From M3007 sp031373665 (GTDB taxonomy: Bacteria; Bacteroidota; Bacteroidia; Chitinophagales; Saprospiraceae): a DNA stretch of 64,000 nucleotides. Numbering within the stretch: the stretch's first letter is position 1; each line of letters opens with the position of its first letter. The stretch spans positions 114,577-178,576 of the forward strand of contig JANMMZ010000005.1 of assembly GCA_031373665.1 (NCBI GenBank). Direction: 5' to 3'. The notes beneath the pieces were generated by a model. That model did no database searches. It was not told the origin of the DNA and saw nothing but the letters and a program-made list of their open reading frames with translations. Positions 52,827 through 62,014 of this stretch are shown piece by piece. The translations under genes and the position numbers were made by a program.

Positions 52827-54821
52827 TCATTGCATATATTCCCAAGCGGTTTGATAGGCTCCATGCTCTGCACAGTAGTCTAAAAACTGCTTGTAAAACG
52901 GGTTATTCCCAATGGTGGCCGAATCACCAATCACAACCAACAGTTTTCTCGCTCGGGTCATGGCCACATTCATGCGGCGATAGTCGGACAAAAAACCAAT
53001 GTCGTGTCGTGTATTAGAACGCACCAAACTAATATAAATTACATCGCGTTCTTGCCCTTGAAACCCATCAATGGTATTGAGGGTGATGGGCATGGTGCTT
53101 TCTGCAAATGCTTGATCGGCTCTTTGATTTGGAGATTTTAACGCGAATTCGGGTTGAAAAAGTTCCTCTAAATAATTGACTTGTTCCCGATAGGGCGATA
53201 ATATTCCGATGGTTGGTGTGTCGCTGTCGGAAGTGACATCTTTGAACGACGCTTGGAGTTTTAGTAAATGCTCCCGAACCAACAATGCTTCATCGGGGTT
53301 GTACTTGCTCAAATAACGCGAATTCTCTTTGCCCTTGGCTCGGTTTACTTTTTCCTCAAAGCCTGTACCAGCGGTATCAATAAAAACGACGGGTTCAAAA
53401 AAGGTCAAAACCTCTCCAGATATATCCAATGACAACAATCGGCGTTCGCTGGCACTTTCGTGCGCTTTCAAGGCTCCGTTGTAAAAATATTGGTTTGAAA
53501 AATTCATGATTGCACGATGCATTCGGTACTGGGTATCCAAGAGGTGTACTTGGTCGGGTAGTAGGAGCAAGCAGCGTTCCATCATGGTGACCGATAGCCC
53601 TTTTCGGGCGGCATCAATACTTTTTACGGTTGGTGGTAACTGAAATGGATCGCCAGCCAATACCACTCGACTGCACTTGGTGATGGGTATCCAAGTAGCG
53701 GGTTCTAAGGCTTGTGCAGCCTCATCAATGACGCAAGTGCGAAATTTATACGGCTCTAGTGAAGGGTGGGCGGCTCCGACCAAGGTACAAATAATGGCTT
53801 GTGCATTGGTGAATATTTCGTCGGTCACTCGGTTTTCCAGTAGTTTGGCCCAAGATTCCAATTCGCGGGCTTGGGTTTTCAAGTGTTCGCGTTCGCGGCG
53901 GTCTTCAAAATTAAAACTCCGTTTGTATCGGCGCGATTGGCGGCGACATTCAGCGGCTTCTATTTTTACTTTTTTGATATTTTTACTTTCAGGATGCCGT
54001 GCCAAAATAGAATCCAAAGTATGTGACAATACTTGTTCGTCTATTCGACTGACATTACCGATCCTGACGACTTCCAATCCTGCTTCGGCCAATCGTTCGG
54101 TGAGCAGATCGGCGGCAGTATTGCTGGGTGCGCACACCAATATGGAGCGTTCGGTCTTGGTCAATTGCTTGATGGCAGCCACCAAGGTAGTTGTTTTGCC
54201 TGTGCCGGGCGGGCCATGTATGATGGTCACATCTGGATTGGCTTGTATGGCTGCCACGGCCACTTGTTGGCTGTGGTTGAGTTCGCCCAAGGCTTCTATA
54301 TGACCCATCGGTATATAATGGGGTTTTCGGTGACCCATTAAAACATCTCTAAGTTCGGCTAATCTATTGCCTTTGGCTTGGATGACTTTTTGGAGAGCCG
54401 ATTCCATTTCGCGGTAACTGCGGTCGTCAAACAATTGATCTACGCCAAGTTGCCCCATGTTGATCCAATCAGGAACATCGCGGGCATTGAGGATGATTTT
54501 CATGCGGTTACGCTCCACATAATTGATAACACCTTGTTTTTCAGGCTGATCCACATGTTCCACGGTGGTATAAAAATTGATGGTCTGCCCAGCGCGGAGT
54601 TGGTGGGGTTCTTGCAATTGGGTGGTACGTTCTACGATAACGAAGGCTTTTTCGCCAAGGGAAAAACCCGTCTGGAGCACCCGCAACGGATACCAAGTGT
54701 AACCTTGGGCTACCCGATCGTGCAGGGGGCGTTCGCGGACACTGCGTATATATTCTTTAAGGTCTTCATCCCGCTCTATACGCAAAAGATCGAGCATGGT
54801 AGCCAACTCATCTTTTTTCAT
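52827..54821 (-). CDS. Superfamily 1 DNA/RNA helicase (Upf1/IGHMBP2-like)
   Basis: 664 aa. An N-terminal beta-barrel domain (about 1-160) precedes two RecA-like domains: Walker A VTIIHGPPGTGKTTTLVAAI, Ia ILVCAPSNTAADLLTERL, DEAA box in TCVIDEAAQALEPATW, motif III VVLAGDPFQLPPTVKS, then LLDTQYRMHRAIMNF, TIDGFQGQERDVIYISLVRS and RRMNVAMTRARKLLVVIGD. It unwinds nucleic acid with ATP. The start at 54821 overlaps the end of the SDR gene by 14 bases, so the two are translationally coupled; a longer start would run deep into that gene. Confidence 0.93.
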   Translation of the reverse strand: MKKDELATMLDLLRIERDEDLKEYIRSVRERPLHDRVAQGYTWYPLRVLQTGFSLGEKAFVIVERTTQLQEPHQLRAGQTINFYTTVEHVDQPEKQGVINYVERNRMKIILNARDVPDWINMGQLGVDQLFDDRSYREMESALQKVIQAKGNRLAELRDVLMGHRKPHYIPMGHIEALGELNHSQQVAVAAIQANPDVTIIHGPPGTGKTTTLVAAIKQLTKTERSILVCAPSNTAADLLTERLAEAGLEVVRIGNVSRIDEQVLSHTLDSILARHPESKNIKKVKIEAAECRRQSRRYKRSFNFEDRREREHLKTQARELESWAKLLENRVTDEIFTNAQAIICTLVGAAHPSLEPYKFRTCVIDEAAQALEPATWIPITKCSRVVLAGDPFQLPPTVKSIDAARKGLSVTMMERCLLLLPDQVHLLDTQYRMHRAIMNFSNQYFYNGALKAHESASERRLLSLDISGEVLTFFEPVVFIDTAGTGFEEKVNRAKGKENSRYLSKYNPDEALLVREHLLKLQASFKDVTSDSDTPTIGILSPYREQVNYLEELFQPEFALKSPNQRADQAFAESTMPITLNTIDGFQGQERDVIYISLVRSNTRHDIGFLSDYRRMNVAMTRARKLLVVIGDSATIGNNPFYKQFLDYCAEHGAYQTAWEYMQ

Positions 54822-55524
54822 AGATGGATCTTGGTAGCAAAGCCATGAACCAGCCCATGAGTACCCATCGGCGGGTGACATAAGCGACGCGTTTGCGAGC
54901 GGCAATGGCTGCCACGATTTGGGCTGCTGCTTTTTCCGGTGTGGATACCCAAAACATGACTGGATTTTGTTTGGTCATGGGTGTATCTACGAATCCAGGT
55001 CTGATTTCGGTGATGGAAACAGGAATTTTTTCTGCTACTGATTTTTGGCGCATCCCTTCCAGATAACTGGCCATAAAAGCCTTGGAGGCATTGTAAGCCG
55101 GGGCGTGGCGTGAACCTCGAACAGCAGCCACCGAGGAGATGCCCGCAATCTGGCCTCCACCTTTGGCTTTGAAATAATTATAAGCCCAAGTGGCCACTTC
55201 GGCAAATCCAGTCACATTGACGGCAATGGTGTTGCGCTCGGGCTCCCATTTGAGACCTTTGTTGTAGATGCCTACCCCAGAGTTGTAAATAATAAGGTCA
55301 ACAGAACCCATTTCGGCTATTAGACTTTCAAGGATAGCGATATTGTCTGATGCTGTAACATCGTGTTTTCGGATAAAAATTTGACCTGAACCCGTTTTTT
55401 GGAGGTCTTCTAATGCTTCGAGCCTTCGGCCTGTCGCGCCTACTTTCCAGCCTTGTTGTGCATATTTTTGAGCCAATGCCCAGCCGATGCCTGATGTGGC
55501 ACCTATAATGATGACGTTTTTCAT
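54808..55524 (-). CDS. SDR family NAD(P)-dependent oxidoreductase
   Basis: 238 aa classical short-chain dehydrogenase. Cofactor motif IIGATSGIGWALAQKYAQQG, VDLIIYNSGVGIYN (NSGxG), catalytic Ser in AGISSVAAVRGS, Tyr/Lys in PAYNASKAFMASYLEGMR, and RPGFVDTPMT. The substrate is not predictable. A C-terminal hydrophobic helix (WVLMGWFMALLP) suggests loose membrane contact. Overlaps the helicase gene by 14 bases. Confidence 0.92.
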   Translation of the reverse strand: MKNVIIIGATSGIGWALAQKYAQQGWKVGATGRRLEALEDLQKTGSGQIFIRKHDVTASDNIAILESLIAEMGSVDLIIYNSGVGIYNKGLKWEPERNTIAVNVTGFAEVATWAYNYFKAKGGGQIAGISSVAAVRGSRHAPAYNASKAFMASYLEGMRQKSVAEKIPVSITEIRPGFVDTPMTKQNPVMFWVSTPEKAAAQIVAAIAARKRVAYVTRRWVLMGWFMALLPRSIYEKR

Positions 55525-55579
55525 ACCTTATTTTGGACAAAGGTAATAGAGTTTATGAACATCAGACTCATTTCTGACC

Positions 55580-55740
55580 AAGGAGCGGTGAAATAATAAC
55601 TGTTCTTTTTAGGTAGATTGATTTTTGCCCAAACAACTATCTTTTTGCGCGAATAGTGTACTATTTAAGCCAAAAGATGGGCAGTTTGGGTGAAAAGCAA
55701 TCAGTTAAAAAGGATAAGTTGTTTTTTCACCGCTCCCAAG
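55580..55740. repeat. Long imperfect palindromic element (~160 bp)
   Basis: The two halves are inverted copies over about 75 bases each: GGAGCGGTGAAA at 55582-55593 against 55725-55736, and further matching blocks (CTTTTTA, GATTG.TTTT, CCCAAAC, ATCTTTT, AATAG) towards a centre near 55659. TGACC flanks both sides (55575-55579, 55741-55745), a possible 5-bp target duplication. Reads as a snap-back MITE or repeat. Most of the intergenic region 55525-55958 is this element plus the terminator at 55773. Confidence 0.75.
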
Positions 55741-55772
55741 TGACCTTGTGCGCATAAACGCTAATAAAAAAA

Positions 55773-55805
55773 ACAAAGGGCGCATCTACTCGACGCGCCC
55801 TTTGT
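55773..55805 (-). terminator. Intrinsic terminator for the PDZ gene
   Basis: ACAAAGGGCGC pairs with GCGCCCTTTGT around an 11-base loop; on the minus strand it is followed by eight U. It lies ~155 bases beyond the stop at 55959. Confidence 0.85.
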
Positions 55806-55958
55806 AACAAACATAAACCAACTAAAAAAAACCTGCTTTCTTTGTATGAAGTACGATCCCGATTTTCATCGTATCGAATTGTTAGAAACAAATCCGATAT
55901 AAGAACGAACCGCTTTTTTGAAACGCTGCTTGTTGGTTGTGCTTTTTATAAAATATTT

Positions 55959-57671
55959 TTAGTTGACAAGCAATTGCTCTGTGTACATTTTATCGCCTTG
56001 CTGCACTTGTATGACGATGGTGCCTTTGGCGTACTCGCGGAGGTCAAATTGTTGGGCATAACTACCACCAAAAGCATTGAGTTCTTCGCGGAATAATTGA
56101 CGGCCACCGAGGTCATAAAGTGCTACTACGGTGGATGTTTCTTGACCTTTGAATTCGACCGTTACTTGCCCTTGCGATGGGTTGGGGAACGCTCGGAAGT
56201 TGACCAATTTCAATTGGCGGCTTTGTGGCAACAATGTGGAGTCGGGTACGGTATTAACTTTGGGGACATCGCCACCTTCACCAGCCTTATGAATGGTGAT
56301 GACCTGACGTTCTTTCATGCTTTTTGCCTCGTTTCCTCCCCAATTCCATACATAGAATTCGCGTGGCTTGGCATCATCAAGTATTTGTACCCGGCTGGTA
56401 TTGTTGCGACAGGCTTTCAAGGTTGCTTCTACATTTTGAAGGCCATCGGCACGCATGTATGCCACTTTTACTTTGTCTCCAGCCTTATATTTGGCTATTT
56501 CAGTCCAAAGTTCGTCGTGGTTTTCTACTTTTGATCCATTTACGGATACAATGACATCACCTACTTTCATAGATTCGTCGCGGGCTGCCGATTCGGTGGT
56601 GAAGTCGGTGATGCGGGCACCTGAATCATCATTGCTCATGGTAGTACCAGAAGTATAAACGCCAAGGCAGGCTTCTTTTTCATTAGCAGTGATATTGCAA
56701 TTATTGTTGCCATTCCAAACGTTGTTGCCATTGTTCCAGTTGAAATTGGTGCCATTGTCCCAATTGAAATTATTCCAATTACCGTTGTTTGAATATTTCT
56801 CCTCGCCTAAAGTTGCCTCTACTACTTTTTGCTTTCCATCGCGCTCGAAGGTTACTTTCACCTTGTCATCCACGTTGGCATAAGCCATGAAATCGCTGAT
56901 GTCTTCAAAATCAGAAATGGGAGTATCTTCTAAACGAACAATGACATCACCATCTTCCAATCCTGCTTTTTCAGCGGCCGAACCATTGGTAATGCTCACC
57001 GCCACGCCTAGATTTTCATCATTATCGTCTTCATCGGATACGCCTAGGAATGATTTTTTTGTTTTGGTATCGCATTTTACCTCACTGCGCTTGGTTAAAG
57101 TGGCGGTTGTGTTCATGGTTTTGCCATTGCGTTGGTATTCTATCTTTACGGCATCTCCTGGCTTAGAGCGGTTGACAAATTTTGAAAGGTCGCTCCAGCG
57201 ATTGGTTTCCACGTCATTGAGTTTGAGTATCATGTCATTGTGGCGAAGGCCCGATTTTTCGGCACCAGAACCGCGCACCACTTGTACGACCAACCCTTTT
57301 TCATTGGCATCTTCATCAGAATCTTCTTCCACGCCAAGAAAGGTTTGGGTATTATCGCAGTTAGGATAGGAGTTATTAGACGACCTAGCAATGCTATAGT
57401 TGTCATCATCATTCGTGTCCTCTGTGCGTATATCCAATTGGACATTGTCGCTTTTGTTTTCTTTGATATATTTATCAGAATCAAAATTTTCGGCGGCTTT
57501 ACCTTTTTTTACAATGATTTCAGTAATTTCAGTGCCATCTGAATCCGTCTTTCGCTTGGTAATGGTAATTTTTTTGGTGGAATTGTCGCTGTTTTGACCA
57601 AACACTTGGTCGGGGCAACAGAGAGACAGCACAAGGGCTGCGATCATAAGTGCGTTAATAGATTTTTTCAT
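55959..57671 (-). CDS. Secreted triple-PDZ protein with T9SS sorting domain
   Basis: 570 aa with a signal peptide (ALMIAALVLSLCCPDQVFGQ). Three PDZ domains: about 108-185 (FLGVEEDSDEDANEKGLVVQ, GLRHNDMILKLND), about 205-285 (AGLEDGDVIVRLEDTPISDF) and about 330-420 (MKVGDVIVSVNGSKVENHDE). An Asn/Trp-rich low-complexity linker (NNGNWNNFNWDNGTNFNWNN) separates the second and third. No protease domain. The C-terminal RAFPNPSQGQVTVEFKGQE to the end is a T9SS type A sorting domain, so it is exported to the surface. PDZ modules suggest a scaffold binding peptide C-termini. Confidence 0.88.
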   Translation of the reverse strand: MKKSINALMIAALVLSLCCPDQVFGQNSDNSTKKITITKRKTDSDGTEITEIIVKKGKAAENFDSDKYIKENKSDNVQLDIRTEDTNDDDNYSIARSSNNSYPNCDNTQTFLGVEEDSDEDANEKGLVVQVVRGSGAEKSGLRHNDMILKLNDVETNRWSDLSKFVNRSKPGDAVKIEYQRNGKTMNTTATLTKRSEVKCDTKTKKSFLGVSDEDDNDENLGVAVSITNGSAAEKAGLEDGDVIVRLEDTPISDFEDISDFMAYANVDDKVKVTFERDGKQKVVEATLGEEKYSNNGNWNNFNWDNGTNFNWNNGNNVWNGNNNCNITANEKEACLGVYTSGTTMSNDDSGARITDFTTESAARDESMKVGDVIVSVNGSKVENHDELWTEIAKYKAGDKVKVAYMRADGLQNVEATLKACRNNTSRVQILDDAKPREFYVWNWGGNEAKSMKERQVITIHKAGEGGDVPKVNTVPDSTLLPQSRQLKLVNFRAFPNPSQGQVTVEFKGQETSTVVALYDLGGRQLFREELNAFGGSYAQQFDLREYAKGTIVIQVQQGDKMYTEQLLVN

Positions 57672-57759
57672 AACAAATAAAGAATAGATTTTTCATAAAA
57701 AGAGCAGTTACGCAAAGACATTACCTTTGAATCAGGGTTGCACGAAGGTAAATGTTTTT

Positions 57760-59883
57760 TTAATTTGATATTTGGACAGGCGTATCTTCCACAAAGTACA
57801 TCGCAATTTCTCCCTTGTTTTTGGCGGATAATTTTCCTCTGAAGGTGCAGTTGTAGCGATGTTTGACCCTAAGATAGGTCGTTTCTGAAATATTGATTTT
57901 TCCTGCTTCGCTACCTTGCTCTAGCCGAGCGGCAGTATTGACGGTGTCGCCCCAAATATCGTAGGCAAATTTATGACTACCCACCACTCCCGCCACCACG
58001 GGGCCTGTATGGATTCCAATCCTCATTTCAAAAACGGGTTTGTTTTCGAGGGCTTTTTGTTCCATCAATGCAGTGAGTTGGGTTTGCATCTCTATGGCAG
58101 CAGCCACCATATCTTCTGGGTGGGTATCGGTGGGTTCGGGCAATCCACCAGCGCACATATACGAATCGCCAATGGTTTTGATTTTCTCTAACTTAAACTT
58201 TTCTACAATGGCATCAAACATTCGAAAGCATTCGTCGAGTTCGCCAATGAGGTCTTCGGGTGGCACTGATTCTGCTATTTTGGTAAAGCCTTGAAAATCG
58301 GTAAACATGACCGTCACTGATTCATGCCTGACGGGCTGAACGCTCTTGTGGAGCATGAGTTCTTGTGCGGCTTTTTCAGGCAAAATATTGCGGAGCAAAA
58401 TATCTGCGCGCTCGCGCTCGCGCTCAATAGTGCGATTTTTGGCTGCTAATTGTTTGTTGATACGTGCCCTTAGTCGGCCACGGTTATAGAGCATGGCTGC
58501 TAAGATGGCTAACAAGAGTCCACCTCCCAAGAGGGCATTTTTGGTGACTTTGTTGCTGGCAATTTGGGCATCGCGCAGTTCAAGTTCGTGTTTTTGCTTT
58601 TCAATTTCTTTTTTGCGGCGGTCGTCTGTAAATCGGGCTTCTTTGCGCTCAAAATCTTTGGATCGGGCTTCGTCCAGACGGCGGTAACGCAGTTCGTCGT
58701 ATTTTACACGGTAATCATACGCTAAGGTGAAGTCGCCAAGGGCGGCGTAGATTTTTGAAAAGTCTTTGTATGCTTTTTGCTCAAACTTTTGATCATTGAT
58801 AGCTACGGCGATGTTTTTATACCGCTCTGTGTAGTCAAGTGCTTCCACAAAGTTATTTCGTCCAAAAGAGACATCACCTATACTATTATATACCTCCATG
58901 AGGCCGGGCTGATCTTCTAGTCTTTGGCGAATTTCTAAGCAGCGACGCAGGTAAGACATTGCTTGCTCAAACTGATCCAAGTGCTTGTAGGCTACGCCCA
59001 AATTATTATAGATGGTAGCCAATCCGGGCTGATCGTCAATGGATTTATAAATATCGAGGGCGCGTAGGTATAGTTTGACAGACTGTCGGCTGGAGTCTTT
59101 AATCGCCATTTCATCCAAGACGTTGCCGAGGTCGCTCAGTGCTTCTGCTATGCCATGAGGTTCACCGATCCGTTCGCGCAGTTGTAAGGCTTCAGTGTAC
59201 CAAGCGTGGGCCTCTGGTTTCATTTCCAGTTCAAAACGAATATGGCCGAGTAGAGGGTAGGTTTTTGCGATGGCAATCGTGTCGCGGCGGGCTTCAAAAA
59301 TAATACGGGCGATGTTGACCTGTTCGTAAGCCTCTGGATAAGATCCCATTTCCTCATATACACCGCCCATGTTGAGGTGGAGCCTTGCTATTCTATTGGT
59401 ATCTTTCAATTCTTCGGCCAACCGAAGGCCTTCTTTGAGTGCCACCAAGGAACTATCAAAGGCTCCAGCCTGCTCATAAGCCGTGCCAAGGTTGTTGTAT
59501 TGGGATGCAATGGCCGCCCGGTCATTGATTGATTTGCGTAGCGTAAGGGCTTTTTGATAATGGGCAATGGCCTGCGGTATATTGCCTTTTATTTCTTCTA
59601 CAACCCCCAGCCCGTTCCAAGCACTCGCCTCCCCCGGAAGAAAATGTAATTTTTGAGCAAGGTGTATGGCTTCTAGTAGTTTTTGTGCGGCTTCATTGGT
59701 CTTGGTTTCATTGATTTCCCAAGCGTAATTGGTGAGTAGCGACACCCGATGGGTATCAGGTCGCGCTTTTGCCAATAGGGTAGCCAGTGAATCGGCCATA
59801 CTGTATTGAGCATGGGCGTACGCTGTGACCAAGAGTAGAAGGCAGCAGGAGATATGCTTGATATGTGAGAAGTTGATCGTCAA
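57760..59883 (-). CDS. TPR-containing class III adenylate cyclase
   Basis: 707 aa from a TTG codon. Signal peptide (HISCCLLLLVTAYAHAQ), periplasmic tetratricopeptide repeats (about 45-390), a coiled coil, one membrane helix (about 450-470), then a cytoplasmic cyclase domain at about 515-700. It has the two metal Asp (FTDFQGFTKIAE and IGDSYMCAGG), Lys in EKIKTIGDS and Asp in YDIWGDTVNTAAR, the pair that selects ATP, plus the transition-state Asn/Arg in VNTAARLEQ. It therefore likely makes cAMP in response to an envelope signal. The TTG start keeps the signal peptide; the first ATG would remove it. A minus TACCTTTG box (59891-59898) makes the message possibly leaderless. Confidence 0.88.
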   Translation of the reverse strand: MTINFSHIKHISCCLLLLVTAYAHAQYSMADSLATLLAKARPDTHRVSLLTNYAWEINETKTNEAAQKLLEAIHLAQKLHFLPGEASAWNGLGVVEEIKGNIPQAIAHYQKALTLRKSINDRAAIASQYNNLGTAYEQAGAFDSSLVALKEGLRLAEELKDTNRIARLHLNMGGVYEEMGSYPEAYEQVNIARIIFEARRDTIAIAKTYPLLGHIRFELEMKPEAHAWYTEALQLRERIGEPHGIAEALSDLGNVLDEMAIKDSSRQSVKLYLRALDIYKSIDDQPGLATIYNNLGVAYKHLDQFEQAMSYLRRCLEIRQRLEDQPGLMEVYNSIGDVSFGRNNFVEALDYTERYKNIAVAINDQKFEQKAYKDFSKIYAALGDFTLAYDYRVKYDELRYRRLDEARSKDFERKEARFTDDRRKKEIEKQKHELELRDAQIASNKVTKNALLGGGLLLAILAAMLYNRGRLRARINKQLAAKNRTIERERERADILLRNILPEKAAQELMLHKSVQPVRHESVTVMFTDFQGFTKIAESVPPEDLIGELDECFRMFDAIVEKFKLEKIKTIGDSYMCAGGLPEPTDTHPEDMVAAAIEMQTQLTALMEQKALENKPVFEMRIGIHTGPVVAGVVGSHKFAYDIWGDTVNTAARLEQGSEAGKINISETTYLRVKHRYNCTFRGKLSAKNKGEIAMYFVEDTPVQISN

Positions 59884-59960
59884 AGCAAGCCAAAGGTATG
59901 ACCATTTGTGGACTTAGATACCATAATTTTCACAAAAAGTACGAGGCTATCAGGTTTGAT

Positions 59961-59991
59961 TTGGTATTACGCCCGCTCTGTTATACATTTG
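59961..59991 (+). promoter_or_regulatory. Promoter of the gene at 60037
   Basis: TTG (59961-59963), 20 bases, TACATTTG (59984-59991). It fits the consensus and excludes the upstream in-frame ATG at 59908 as the start. Confidence 0.7.
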
Positions 59992-60036
59992 TCCCGAAAA
60001 TTGATTTTATCTAATCACCGAATCAAACAGCCACAC

Positions 60037-60516
60037 ATGCAATTTGTTACAGAAGCAGTCATAGATCAGGTCATTGAGGAACTAGAAAACCTCAGTGAAA
60101 CACAATACGAACAACGCATGGAGGTGTTCGCAGAAGCCCAACCGGTTATTTTCACATGGTTGTTCAGCGAGCAATTTGATCTGTTGAATGAAGATGAAAA
60201 AGGTTACCTTCAATATCTAGCGTTGATCGCTTGGTCATCCATCGAGAAGGCCAACGGCCCCTTAGAAACAGCCTCCGAAGATCAAATTGGAGAGGCCGAA
60301 GAGCGCAACTATGAAATGATTGAATTGGCGACTGCCAATAATTTCAGGGGAAGATTGGATGTTTTCTTCGATAATACTACCCAAGAAGACTTATTGGCCT
60401 TTGCGGAAGAAGCCGTTTTAGAGGAAGAAGATGAGCCGGAATCTTTGGTTAGCAAAGAAGGTCGCGAGCCCATATTCATTGCTCTTAAAACGATGATTGA
60501 TGTGTTGACTGCGTAA
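60037..60516 (+). CDS. Hypothetical acidic protein
   Basis: 159 aa, cytoplasmic, very acidic and helical: MQFVTEAVIDQVIEELENLS at the start, then LLNEDEKGYLQYLALIAWSS and LLAFAEEAVLEEEDEPESLV near the C-terminus. I do not recognise a family or catalytic residues. It has its own promoter and is divergent from the adenylate cyclase gene and convergent with the RCC1 gene (11 bases between stops). Confidence 0.8.
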   Translation: MQFVTEAVIDQVIEELENLSETQYEQRMEVFAEAQPVIFTWLFSEQFDLLNEDEKGYLQYLALIAWSSIEKANGPLETASEDQIGEAEERNYEMIELATANNFRGRLDVFFDNTTQEDLLAFAEEAVLEEEDEPESLVSKEGREPIFIALKTMIDVLTA

Positions 60517-60527
60517 TAAAAATCTAC

Positions 60528-61892
60528 TCAGTTTTTCACGACCCGCGCCGAGTATTGATTGCCTTCGGCACTGATCCTGACTATATATATGCCCGCTGGG
60601 GCAGCCGATATATTCAAATCCGCATGAGGTCGTTCAAAAGTCATTAGAAGCCGACCCAAGTAATCATATATTTCTATCCGATCTGCCTCCACACCATCTA
60701 GTTGTAAGAATCCAGTGGTTGGGTTGGGGTATAGGTGAATGTTGGTGATTTCGTAGGAGAAAGTACTAACTGGGCAGGGCGTGATTTCTGTTGGGATTGT
60801 ATCGTCGGCAACTGGCCCATTCATTCCATTGCCCAATTGCCCATCGTAATTTCGTCCCCAAGCCCAAAGGATGCCATCAGTTTTTAATCCCATAGTATGA
60901 AAACTACCAGCAGCCACGCTTTCCCAATCGGTTGCAGAATCTATTTGAATGGGGATTTTTTTGGTATTACCCATTCCATCTCCCAATTGACCATAGAAAT
61001 TCAATCCCCAAGCCCAGAGCGTCTGATCAGTTTTTATTGCAAGGGTGTGAAACGCACCAGCGGTCACGCTTTTCCAGTTGGTGGTTGTGCCTATTTGAAC
61101 GGGGCTTTTCTTATTGATATTCGTTCCATCGCCCAATTGCCCGTAGTTATTCTGCCCCCAAGCCCAGAGGGTTTTGTCAGTTTTTATCGCAAGGGTATTA
61201 GTACTTCCAGCCGTTACGCTTTGCCAGTTATTGGCCGAGCCTATTTGAACGGGGCTATTTTTATGGGCATTGATTCCATCTCCTAATTGCCCATAGTAAT
61301 TATTTCCCCAAGCCCAGAGGGTACCATCAATTTTGATCGCAATGGTATGGATATCTCCAGCGGACACGGTTTGCCAGTTGTTATCTGTGCCTATTTGAAC
61401 GGGACTGTTTTTGTTGTCAATCGTTCCATCGCCTAATTGGCCTACGTTATTCAATCCCCAACCCCATAGAGTGCCGTTTGTTTTTATTGCAACGGTATGA
61501 CCACTGCCAGCACTTACGCTTTGCCAGTTGGTGGCCGAGCCTATTTTAATGGGGCTATTTTTGTCGACATCCGTTCCATCGCCTAATTGTCCAGACCGAT
61601 TATGTCCCCAAGCCCAGAGTGTACCGTTTGTTTTTATTGCAAGGGTATGATTTCCTACAGCACTTACACTTTGCCAATTGTTGGCCGAACCGATTTGAAC
61701 GGGGCTATTTTTGTTGGTATTTGTTCCATCTCCCAGTTGTCCAGAGGAATTATCTCCCCACGCCCAGAGGGTGCCGTCAGTTTTTATTGCAAGGGTATAG
61801 TCATAGCTACAAGTCACGCTTTCCCAGCATTGAGCCTGTACGCTCGTGGCGAAGAGTGCAGTGAATAAGAGAAATATGCTAATTTTTTTCAT
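60528..61892 (-). CDS. Secreted RCC1-repeat beta-propeller with T9SS sorting domain
   Basis: 454 aa with a signal peptide (MKKISIFLLFTALFATSVQA). Seven ~50-residue RCC1 repeats follow, each of the form W-x-S-V-x-A-G, HTLAIKTDGTLWAWG, GQLGDGT and SPVQIG; the DNA repeats at ~150-bp periods. Seven repeats give one closed seven-bladed propeller. The final ~80 residues (IHLYPNPTTGFLQLDGVEAD to the end) are a T9SS type A sorting domain. Probably a cell-surface binding protein. An ATG 15 codons upstream is less likely because it precedes the signal peptide. Confidence 0.92.
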   Translation of the reverse strand: MKKISIFLLFTALFATSVQAQCWESVTCSYDYTLAIKTDGTLWAWGDNSSGQLGDGTNTNKNSPVQIGSANNWQSVSAVGNHTLAIKTNGTLWAWGHNRSGQLGDGTDVDKNSPIKIGSATNWQSVSAGSGHTVAIKTNGTLWGWGLNNVGQLGDGTIDNKNSPVQIGTDNNWQTVSAGDIHTIAIKIDGTLWAWGNNYYGQLGDGINAHKNSPVQIGSANNWQSVTAGSTNTLAIKTDKTLWAWGQNNYGQLGDGTNINKKSPVQIGTTTNWKSVTAGAFHTLAIKTDQTLWAWGLNFYGQLGDGMGNTKKIPIQIDSATDWESVAAGSFHTMGLKTDGILWAWGRNYDGQLGNGMNGPVADDTIPTEITPCPVSTFSYEITNIHLYPNPTTGFLQLDGVEADRIEIYDYLGRLLMTFERPHADLNISAAPAGIYIVRISAEGNQYSARVVKN

Positions 61893-62014
61893 GACAATGA
61901 TTGTTTTAAAGTGATTGATAACGCGAGTAGCGACCATTGAGTGGCTGCTACTCGCTTTTTTGGATTGAAAAAGGCGATCGTTATGTTTTAGAAATGGTGA
62001 AGTTATAACCGTTT

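Noticed and set aside
53677..54303. 208-aa plus-strand open frame
   Set aside because: Antisense to the helicase motifs; low-complexity Ser/Arg-rich shadow.
60860..61880. Regular ~150-bp repeats that could suggest a CRISPR-like array
   Set aside because: They are coding RCC1 blades in one continuous reading frame; no spacers and no cas genes.
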